This document shows positions 41,662-47,326 of a stretch of DNA of 47,326 nucleotides, piece after piece. Origin of the DNA: Promicromonospora citrea (lineage in GTDB: Bacteria > Actinomycetota > Actinomycetes > Actinomycetales > Cellulomonadaceae); contig NZ_JABEMG010000022.1 in assembly GCF_013004695.1 (NCBI RefSeq), forward strand, positions 1 through 47,326, read 5' to 3'. Made by a program: the position numbers and the translations under genes. How positions within the stretch are numbered: position 1 is the first letter of the stretch; every line of letters begins with the position of its first letter. The notes under the pieces were generated by a model that did not search any database, was not told where the DNA came from, and was given only the letters and a program-made list of their open reading frames with translations.

Positions 41662-42083
41662 GGGCGGTGCTCCAGCGCGTCACCCGCGCGTCGGTGCTGG
41701 TCGACGGCGAGGTGGTGGGCGCCATCGACGAGCCGGGCGTGCTCGCCCTGGTCGGCGTGACGCACGACGACGGCCCGGCGCAGGTCGCCACCATCGCCCG
41801 CAAGATCGCCGAGCTGCGCATCCTGCGCGACGAGCAGTCGGTGACGGACGCGGGCGCGCCCGTGCTCGTCGTCAGCCAGTTCACGCTCTACGGCGACGTG
41901 CGCAAGGGCCGCCGCCCCACGTGGAACCAGGCCGCGCCGGGGCCGGTCGCCGAACCGCTGGTCGACGCGGTGGTGGCCGCGCTGCGGGAGCGCGGCCTGA
42001 CCGTCGCGACGGGGCGGTTCGGCGCCGACATGCGGGTGGACCTGGTCAACGACGGGCCGGTGACCCTGATCGTCGAGGCCTGA
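41658..42083 (+). CDS. dtd: D-aminoacyl-tRNA deacylase
   Basis: 141 residues, standard length. Begins [21 protein letters not shown]. The S73-Q-F-T-L-Y-G-D80 motif and NDGPVT (131-136), a variant of the NxGPVT cross-subunit motif, line the active site. Removes D-amino acids (and glycine) mis-attached to tRNA. The GTG start overlaps the asparaginase stop (GTGA). The gene ends four bases before the convergent LuxR-type gene, with no visible terminator. Confidence 0.95.
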   Translation: MRAVLQRVTRASVLVDGEVVGAIDEPGVLALVGVTHDDGPAQVATIARKIAELRILRDEQSVTDAGAPVLVVSQFTLYGDVRKGRRPTWNQAAPGPVAEPLVDAVVAALRERGLTVATGRFGADMRVDLVNDGPVTLIVEA

Positions 42084-42087
42084 CGGC

Positions 42088-44256
42088 CTACCCCCGCAGC
42101 GCCAGCACCGCGAGCTCGGTGCGCGAGCGCACGCCGAGCTTGCGGAACACGCGGCCGAGGTGCACCTCGACGGTGCGCACGGACACGTAGAGGCTCGCGG
42201 CCACCTGCCGGTTGGTGCGGCCCTGCACCACCAGCCGCGCCACGTCCAGCTCGCGCTCCGTGAGCAGCCCGTCCCACTGCCCGCAGAGCTGCTCCTGCGC
42301 GCCGCCGGGCCCCGCCTCGCCAGGGATGTCGGCGGGTGCGGGGTCACGGCGTGCCGTGAGGTCGGCCGGCCGGGCGTCGGCCGCCTCCCCGGTCGCCCGC
42401 TGCGCCGAGCCCGGCGCCGGCGCCCTGAGGGCCTGCTCGGCGAGGTGCTCCCAGGCGGTGGCGCCCGACTCCTGGAACAGCTCGTGCGCGCCGAGGAGGT
42501 GCGCGGCGGCGTCGCCCGGGAGGCCGAGGCGCGCGTAGGCCCGCGCGGCCACGAGCTCGGTGAGCCCGCGCTCGAACGTCGAGCCCACGCGCAGGGACGC
42601 CTCGACGGCGCGCTCGCGCGCCCGGTTGACGCCGGACGCGTCGGCGAGGGCGAGCTCGGCGCGCGCGAGGTCCAGCCGGCGCCGGCGCACCGGCCCGCCC
42701 GAGATGCCCGCCCCACCGGGGAGGCTGCTCGGGACCGTGCCGTTCCCCGTCACCGGAGCACCCGCGACGGCGCTCGTGTGCACGCCCGGCTCGGGACCCG
42801 CCGACGGCAGCACCCGGAGGCGGAGGCGGTCGTGCGAGCGCCGCGCCGCCCTGTCCTGCCCGGCGAGCACGAGCAGCTCGACGGGGTCGGGCGTGGGCAG
42901 CCAGAGCCTGCGCAGGTCGTCGCCCCCGCGCTCGGCCGCGAGGCCCAGCAGCGTCGCGGCCTCGACCCAGCGGCCGGCGAACACGGCGGTCTGCGCCCGG
43001 TCGCCGAGCGTCGCCGCCCGCACCACGGGCGAGACCTGGCCGGGCGCCGACGCCTCGAGGGCCGTGGTCGCACGGGACAGGTGGCCGTCCCGGACGAGGT
43101 CGAGCCGGCGGGCCAGCGCGATGCCGAGCCCGCCGAACGCGAGGGCGACGGGCAGGCGCTCGACGGCGTCGTCGAGCACGGTGGCCGCCCCGGTGATGTC
43201 GCCGAGCCGGAGCGCGAGGTAGGACTGGGCGACGCGCAGGTGGGCCTCCGCCAGGGGCGTCATCGCCTCGTCGGGGCCGTCGAACCAGCGGCCGGCCTGG
43301 CGCGCGGGCGCCAGCTCGGCCACCTCGGAGAGGATCGCGGCGGCGTCGGCGGGGGCGCCGTCGAGCAGGCGCAGAGTGCGGCGGGCAGCCGCGATCGCGA
43401 GGCGGTCGGGACCCTCGGCGTCGTCGGGCAGCACGGCGTCGGGCCGCCCCTCGAGCAGGGCCAGGGCGATACCGAGGGGGCGCGCGGCGTCGAGCGCTCC
43501 CGCGGCGGACGGGTCGGTGGAGGGCTGGGTCGCGCGGCGCAGGTGCGTGACGGCGTCGTGCACGTGGCCGGCCCACAGGGCCGCGCGGCCCGCGACGGCG
43601 AAGGCGCGGGTCCGGACACGGCCGGTGCCGTGGCTCGCCGCCTCGCGAGCCACCTCGTGCGCGCGGTGGACGTCGCCGCGGGCGAGGTGCTGCTCGGCGA
43701 GCTCGACGAGCCCGTCGGCGAGCAGCGGGTCCCCGGCGAGCGTGCTGAGGGCGGTGTGCCACATGGCGACGAGCGGCTCGTCGGCCTTGCGGTGCACGTG
43801 CGCGAGGGCGACGTGCGCGGCGGTGCGCGTGGCGAGGTCGGCGTCCTCGTGCACGACCGAGCGGATGCGCGGATGGTGGAAACGGAACCGGCCGCCCACC
43901 AGGTGCAGGTGGCGGCCGGCCGGACCCGCCATGAGGGTGTCGATGTCGGTCCCCGACGCGGCGAGGAGGACGTCGGTGCGGTCGACCACGGCGACGGAGG
44001 CGACGAGCAGCACGCGGCGCGCGTCGTCGTCCAGGCCGAGGGGTCCGACCGCCTCGCGCACGGCGCGCGCGGCGGGGAGCGGGTCCGGCATCAGCGCCGT
44101 CCCGAGGAGATGCTCGTCGTCGAGCATCCGGGCTGTCTGGTCCACACATCCAGGTTCGTCGCCCACCACCCGGCTGAGCTCGCACGCGACGTGGGGCGCC
44201 ACGGTGCGGTCACCGAGTGCGAGCGGAAAAGCGACTTGCTGCGGCAGCGCGGTCAT
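42088..44256 (-). CDS. Large LuxR-family regulator lacking the ATPase domain
   Basis: 722 residues. The C-terminal LuxR helix-turn-helix is clear (LLTERELDVARLVVQGRTNRQVAASLYVSVRTVEVHLGRVFRKLG, about residues 655-705). The rest is Ala/Arg/Leu-rich helical-repeat sequence like the middle region of LAL (MalT-type) regulators. No Walker A or B motif is present, so the N-terminal ATPase of true LALs is absent. The N-terminus (ARAVREAVGPLGLDDDARRVLLVASVA) resembles the winged region that normally follows the ATPase. The ATG has a GGGAGG ribosome binding site seven bases upstream. It is divergent from the chitinase gene across a 314-bp region with nested dyads, so it may regulate chitin use (inference). 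Confidence 0.85.
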   Translation of the reverse strand: MTALPQQVAFPLALGDRTVAPHVACELSRVVGDEPGCVDQTARMLDDEHLLGTALMPDPLPAARAVREAVGPLGLDDDARRVLLVASVAVVDRTDVLLAASGTDIDTLMAGPAGRHLHLVGGRFRFHHPRIRSVVHEDADLATRTAAHVALAHVHRKADEPLVAMWHTALSTLAGDPLLADGLVELAEQHLARGDVHRAHEVAREAASHGTGRVRTRAFAVAGRAALWAGHVHDAVTHLRRATQPSTDPSAAGALDAARPLGIALALLEGRPDAVLPDDAEGPDRLAIAAARRTLRLLDGAPADAAAILSEVAELAPARQAGRWFDGPDEAMTPLAEAHLRVAQSYLALRLGDITGAATVLDDAVERLPVALAFGGLGIALARRLDLVRDGHLSRATTALEASAPGQVSPVVRAATLGDRAQTAVFAGRWVEAATLLGLAAERGGDDLRRLWLPTPDPVELLVLAGQDRAARRSHDRLRLRVLPSAGPEPGVHTSAVAGAPVTGNGTVPSSLPGGAGISGGPVRRRRLDLARAELALADASGVNRARERAVEASLRVGSTFERGLTELVAARAYARLGLPGDAAAHLLGAHELFQESGATAWEHLAEQALRAPAPGSAQRATGEAADARPADLTARRDPAPADIPGEAGPGGAQEQLCGQWDGLLTERELDVARLVVQGRTNRQVAASLYVSVRTVEVHLGRVFRKLGVRSRTELAVLALRG

Positions 44257-44570
44257 CGTCGAGCCTCCCGGATTCGTTCACGGTGCTCGCAAGTATGACC
44301 TCCAGACGTTTCACCCGCATCAACCTGGGCGCACGACTTTTGATGCGAGGTCAGGTGCAACGTGGCATCCTGCCCCGCCCGTTCGTACGAGTTATCTGGT
44401 ACTGCACGGGGTTGTTTCGGTGGTGAAGGTTTCAGTCCGTAACCAATCCCCGCGATCCGGCAGGTTCCGCTACGTAGTCCCACCGTGTGGAATCCCCTTA
44501 TTTCCTGTTAACGCAGGTTTCCTTACTTTTAACACAGGGGATCAGAGCGCCGGAGCAGAGAGGGAAGACG
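44257..44570. promoter_or_regulatory. Intergenic region between luxR-type and chitinase genes
   Basis: 314 bp without a gene, and the most AT-rich stretch of the window. Nested inverted repeats are TGACCTC (44296-44302) with GAGGTCA (44347-44353), and CGCATCAA (44316-44323) with TTGATGCG (44340-44347). Nearer the chitinase start are several A/T-rich blocks and GTTAA/TTAAC repeats around 44508-44534. I could not pick a unique -35/-10 pair for either gene. The dyads are placed to act on both. Confidence 0.55.
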
Positions 44571-46262
44571 ATGGATTCGACGTACCAACCGCCGTCCGGG
44601 ATCACGAGGACGGGCCGACGAATTCTCGCGGGGGTGGCCGCGCTCGCCGTGGCGGCCTCCGCCGCCGTGGCCGGTGCCGGCCTGTACGCCGCCGACACGG
44701 CCCGCGCCGCAGAGGCCCAGACGTCCTCGGGCGTGGCGTCCTCGGCGATCAACGGCTACCGCAGCGTCGGCTACTTCGCGCAATGGGGCGTGTACGGCCG
44801 CGGCTACCAGGTCAAGCAGATCGACACCTCGGGCGTCGCCGACGAGCTGACGCACATCAACTACGCGTTCGCCAACATCCACCACCAGAGCCTCGAGTGC
44901 TTCGAGGCGAACAAGGCGCAGAGCCCCGGGCCCAACGGCTCGGACGGCGCGGGCGACGCCTGGGCCGACTACGGCATGGGCTACACGGCCGCCAACTCCG
45001 TCTCCGGCCAGGCGGACACGTGGGACCAGCCGCTGGCCGGCTCGTTCAACCAGCTCAAGCAGCTCAAGGCCAAGCACCCGGACCTCAAGGTCATGATGTC
45101 GATCGGCGGGTGGACCTGGTCGAAGAACTTCTCGCTGGCCGCCGCCACCGAGGCGTCGCGCGAGAGGTTCGTCTCGAGCTGCGTCGACATGTTCATCCGC
45201 GGCAACCTGCCGGTCATCGACGGCCGTGGCGGCCCGGGCGCGGCCGCAGGCGTCTTCGACGGCTTCGACATCGACTGGGAGTGGCCCGGCTCGCAGAACG
45301 GCAACGAGGGCAACCACGTCGACGAGGTGAACGACGCGCGCAACTTCAAGCTGCTGCTCGCCGAGTTCCGTGAGCAGCTCGACGCGGTGGGCGCCGAGAC
45401 CGGCAAGCACTACGAGCTGTCCGCGTTCCTGCCCGCCAACCCCGCCGACATCGAGGCGGGCGGCTGGAACGACCCGGAGATCTTCGAGTACCTCGACTTC
45501 GGCAACGTCCAGGGCTACGACCTGCACGGCGCGTGGGACCCGGCGCTGACGGGCCACCAGGGCAACCTGTACGACGACCCGGCCGACCCGCGCGAGCCGG
45601 CGCGGCAGTTCAGCGTCGACCTCGCCGTGGGGGAGTACGTCGACGCCGGCATCGACCCCGCGCAGCTCGGCCTCGGCCTCGCGATGTACGGGCGTGGCTG
45701 GACCGGCGCGTCGTCCTCGTCGGCCTGGGGGCCCGCGACCGGCGCCGCCTCCGGCCAGTGGGAGGCGGGCATCAACGACTACGACGTCATCAAGAACGTC
45801 GGCACGGGGTACTACGACGACGACCTCGGTGCCGCCTGGCGGTACGACGGCAGCAGCTGGTGGTCGTACGACAACGACCAGTCGGTGACGGCCAAGGCCG
45901 AGTACATCCGCTCGCAGGGCCTCGGCGGGGCCATGTGGTGGGACCTCTCGGGCGACCGCTCGGGCGCGCTGACCGGCGCGCTGTGGAACGTGCTCGGCTC
46001 CGGCACGCCGGGCCCGGTCGAGGAGGACCCGACGGACCCGACGGACCCGACCGACCCCACGGACCCGACCGACCCCACGGACCCGACCGACCCGCCGGAC
46101 GAGCAGTGCGCCTCGGCCGCGTGGAGCGCGTCCGCGATCTACGTGGGCGGCAACACCGTCTCGCACGCGGGCCACGAGTGGCGGGCCAAGTGGTGGACGC
46201 AGGGCGAGACGCCCGGCACCACCGGCGAGTGGGGCGTGTGGGAAGACCTCGGCGCCTGCTGA
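44571..46262 (+). CDS. Secreted GH18 chitinase with C-terminal chitin-binding module
   Basis: 563 residues. An N-terminal signal peptide has Arg residues followed by a hydrophobic core (GVAALAVAASAAVAGAGLY) and a likely cut near the A-x-A at residues 45-49. The GH18 catalytic domain (about 60-480) has the D-x-x-D-x-D-x-E motif: D230, D233, D235 and catalytic E237 in FDGFDIDWEW. SIGGWTWSKNF and GAMWWDLSGDRSG also fit. Seven exact Asp-Pro-Thr repeats form the linker (486-506), followed by a CBM5/12-type module (~511-563) with the aromatic YVGGNTVSHAGHEWRAKWWT. Hydrolyses chitin outside the cell. The ATG has a purine-rich AGAGAGGGAAG upstream. Confidence 0.95.
   Translation: MDSTYQPPSGITRTGRRILAGVAALAVAASAAVAGAGLYAADTARAAEAQTSSGVASSAINGYRSVGYFAQWGVYGRGYQVKQIDTSGVADELTHINYAFANIHHQSLECFEANKAQSPGPNGSDGAGDAWADYGMGYTAANSVSGQADTWDQPLAGSFNQLKQLKAKHPDLKVMMSIGGWTWSKNFSLAAATEASRERFVSSCVDMFIRGNLPVIDGRGGPGAAAGVFDGFDIDWEWPGSQNGNEGNHVDEVNDARNFKLLLAEFREQLDAVGAETGKHYELSAFLPANPADIEAGGWNDPEIFEYLDFGNVQGYDLHGAWDPALTGHQGNLYDDPADPREPARQFSVDLAVGEYVDAGIDPAQLGLGLAMYGRGWTGASSSSAWGPATGAASGQWEAGINDYDVIKNVGTGYYDDDLGAAWRYDGSSWWSYDNDQSVTAKAEYIRSQGLGGAMWWDLSGDRSGALTGALWNVLGSGTPGPVEEDPTDPTDPTDPTDPTDPTDPTDPPDEQCASAAWSASAIYVGGNTVSHAGHEWRAKWWTQGETPGTTGEWGVWEDLGAC
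46026..46088 (+). repeat. Tandem 9-bp repeat coding (Asp-Pro-Thr)7 linker
   Basis: Seven 9-bp units of the form GACCC(G/C)AC(G/C), each Asp-Pro-Thr, inside the chitinase gene. In-frame gain or loss of units would only change linker length. Confidence 0.9.
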
Positions 46263-46292
46263 GCCCCCGGCCTGACGACTCGGCCTGACGTT

Positions 46293-46335
46293 CCGGACCC
46301 TCGGGTCGCTCCGGCGGCCCGGGGGTCCGGTGCTT
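46293..46335 (+). terminator. Terminator after chitinase
   Basis: CCGGACCC (46293-46300) pairs with GGGTCCGG (46323-46330), and further G/C pairing lies inside the 22-nt loop. The sequence TGCTT follows. A GC-rich, partly bulged hairpin typical of high-GC actinobacteria. Confidence 0.65.
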
Positions 46336-46371
46336 TCCGGCCCGACGGTGCAAGACCGGCGGTTCTCACGA

Positions 46372-46377
46372 CAGAGT
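46372..46377 (+). promoter_or_regulatory. -10-like element (CAGAGT) for ECF sigma factor gene
   Basis: CAGAGT six bases before the GTG at 46384; the spacing suggests a leaderless transcript. Confidence 0.35.
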
Positions 46378-46383
46378 GGGGGC

Positions 46384-46911
46384 GTGGACGACAGCCCCGA
46401 CCCGAGCGCGCGCGACGAGGCCTGGTTCAGCGCGCTCTTCGACGCGCACTCGCGCGCCCTCTACGCGTACTTCCTGCGCCGGCTGCCCGACGGCGGCCGC
46501 GCCTCCGACGCCGAGGACCTCGCCGCCGAGGTGCTCGCCACGGCGTGGCGCCGCCGGGACGACGTGCCGGACGGCGCGGAGCTGCCCTGGCTCTACCGCA
46601 CGGCGGGGTACGTCCTGGCCAACCACCGGCGCAAGATGCGGGCGCTGCCGGTCGCCGTCGTCCCGGACGAGCCCGACGACGTGGACCCCGCGCAGCTCGC
46701 GACCTCGGACGACGCCGTCCGGTCCGTCCTGGCTCGCCTGTCGCCGCGTGACCGGCGGATCCTGCTGCTGGTCGCCTGGGACGGACTGTCGGGCGACGAC
46801 CTCGCGCGGGTGCTCGGCGTCTCCCGCGGCGGCGCGGACGCCGCGCTGTCCCGGGCCCGCGCCCGTCTGCGCGACGCGTGGGACGCCCACGAGCAAGCGG
46901 TGGACGCATGA
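46384..46911 (+). CDS. RNA polymerase sigma factor, ECF type
   Basis: 175 residues. Region 2 (ARDEAWFSALFDAHSRALYAYF, then ASDAEDLAAEVLATAWRRRDD) recognises the -10 and binds core RNA polymerase; region 4 (LARLSPRDRRILLLVAWDGLSGDDLARVLGVSRGGADAALSRARARL) contacts the -35. The short acidic linker between them has no signalling domain. The GTG at 46384 is chosen over the ORF's upstream ATG because CAGAGT sits six bases before it. The stop overlaps an ATG (ATGA) that opens a 32-codon ORF leading into the next gene, a likely anti-sigma or regulator. The target promoters are unknown. Confidence 0.9.
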   Translation: MDDSPDPSARDEAWFSALFDAHSRALYAYFLRRLPDGGRASDAEDLAAEVLATAWRRRDDVPDGAELPWLYRTAGYVLANHRRKMRALPVAVVPDEPDDVDPAQLATSDDAVRSVLARLSPRDRRILLLVAWDGLSGDDLARVLGVSRGGADAALSRARARLRDAWDAHEQAVDA

Positions 46912-47006
46912 GCACATGTTCGGGGTGGACGGGCCTGTGCACAGGCCTGTGGACAGGCGATCGGGCACGGCGGACGGCCGGACCGGGCACGGAGGGACGG
47001 CGATGA
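46908..47006 (+). CDS. Candidate tiny coupled ORF (32 aa, Trp/Cys-rich)
   Basis: ORF of 32 codons starting at an ATG that overlaps the sigma factor stop (ATGA) and ending at a TGA that overlaps the ATG of the next gene, again ATGA. The product begins MSTCSGWTGLCTGLWTGDRA and contains a repeat-like W-T-G-L-C-T-G-L-W-T-G. It spans a perfect 16-bp palindrome at 46932-46947. No ribosome binding site of its own is visible, so translation would depend on coupling. It could be a leader or regulatory ORF, or chance. The double overlap is the main support. Confidence 0.35.
   Translation: MSTCSGWTGLCTGLWTGDRARRTAGPGTEGRR
46932..46947. promoter_or_regulatory. Perfect 16-bp palindrome downstream of the sigma factor gene
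   Basis: GGCCTGTGCACAGGCC is fully self-complementary. The half-site GGCCTGTG is repeated immediately after (46944-46951). It could be a protein-binding dyad or RNA hairpin affecting expression of the following gene. Confidence 0.4.
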
Positions 47007-47326
47007 ACGAGCACGAGCGGTCGGGCGACCCGGCCTTCGACCGGCTGGTGGCGGCGGACCCCGCCCGCAGCGCGCCCGAGCCCGCGGCCGGCGTGCTCCG
47101 GGCCAGGGTGGACGCGCTGCTCGCGGCGTCGGGCGAGACCCCGGCCACGTCGCCCGGTGCGCCGGGCCGTCCGACGGCACCCGGTACGGGCGCCGAGGAG
47201 GAGCGCGCCGGTGTCGACGAGCTCGCGGTGCGCGCGCAGCACGCCGGGCACGGGCGAGTCGGCGAAGAACTGCGCCCAGGACGAGGAGTGGTCCTCGATG
47301 CGCTCGACCGGCAGCTTGGACTCGCC
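47003..47326 (+). CDS. Putative sigma-factor-linked (anti-sigma-like) protein, N-terminal part
   Basis: Open from ATG 47003 to the end of the window (108 residues, 3' truncated). It has a GGAGGG ribosome binding site. The opening MNEHERSGDPAFDRLVAADP and LRARVDALLAA resembles the N-terminus of proteins coded directly after ECF sigma factors in Micrococcales, which then continue into a membrane-anchored domain not seen here. From about 47180 the sequence looks less like this family, and the minus strand reads as a protein instead, so the 3' part may be a junction. Identification is by position only. Confidence 0.45.
   Translation, partial: MNEHERSGDPAFDRLVAADPARSAPEPAAGVLRARVDALLAASGETPATSPGAPGRPTAPGTGAEEERAGVDELAVRAQHAGHGRVGEELRPGRGVVLDALDRQLGLA

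Noticed and set aside
44217-44426. 69-aa plus-strand frame in the luxR-chitinase gap
   Set aside because: No ribosome binding site, and it begins inside the luxR-type gene; codon use does not show GC3 bias.

Overview
This window is a stretch of chromosome from a very GC-rich actinobacterium. Third-codon G/C bias is extreme, GTG starts are common, many genes look leaderless, and the gene content is typically actinobacterial (GlnR, DUF2516, DUF4395, DUF5063, nitrobindin-like protein, an aspartokinase with an internal start). A secreted GH18 chitinase with a carbohydrate-binding tail suggests a Cellulomonas/Cellulosimicrobium-like member of the Micrococcales. That placement is inference, not proof. 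I see no prophage, insertion sequence or CRISPR array. The region is core chromosome with ordinary accessory genes.

Layout. 1-7.4 kb: 3' end of dnaX, a Nudix hydrolase, a small 57-aa gene divergent from an OhrR-like repressor, a VOC protein, a frameshifted serine hydrolase, a deazaflavin-type reductase, an ABC exporter pair, and DUF5063/recR on the minus strand. 7.4-11.6 kb: DUF2071, a TauE/SafE permease, then lysC-asd (entry to Lys/Thr/Met synthesis) closed by a strong terminator. 11.6-16.4 kb: a GntR(YtrA)-controlled operon with two ABC modules and a duplicated membrane protein, preceded by a perfect palindromic operator. 16.4-21.8 kb: a bile-acid-symporter-family transporter, a class I glutamine amidotransferase, a DAHP synthase under an apparent Trp/Tyr/Phe attenuator, an FAD reductase, tRNA-Pro(CGG), RidA and a small DUF4177-like protein. 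21.9-26 kb: a class A penicillin-binding protein, a metallophosphoesterase, a 38-bp palindromic terminator, and a Crp/Fnr regulator. 26.2-29.8 kb: prpD-prpB-prpC for propionate breakdown by the methylcitrate cycle. 29.9-37.7 kb: endonuclease III, a hydrolase without a nucleophile, glnR, a membrane protein, and a redox/Fe-S/heme-flavoured group (YceI, thioredoxin-like, DUF4395, DsrE, tiny membrane protein, nitrobindin-like, YgfZ). 37.7-42.1 kb: FUSC protein, PadR with its partner membrane protein, DUF2516, asparaginase, dtd. 42-47.3 kb: a large LuxR regulator divergent from the chitinase, then an ECF sigma factor, a tiny coupled ORF and the start of a putative anti-sigma protein, cut by the window end.

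The strongest regulatory observations are these. (1) A leader peptide with Trp-Tyr-Trp-Arg-Phe lies in front of the DAHP synthase, with a terminator and a competing copy of its 5' arm, which amounts to a complete classical attenuator. (2) The GntR operator at 11604-11627 is a perfect dyad. (3) At least 17 starts carry a -10-like NANNNT hexamer 6-7 nt upstream, indicating widespread leaderless transcription. I did not find a convincing wholly new multi-gene defence or mobile system. The best candidates for new biology are the attenuator, the redox gene group at 34.4-37.7 kb, and the tiny W/C-rich ORF wedged between the sigma factor and its neighbour.
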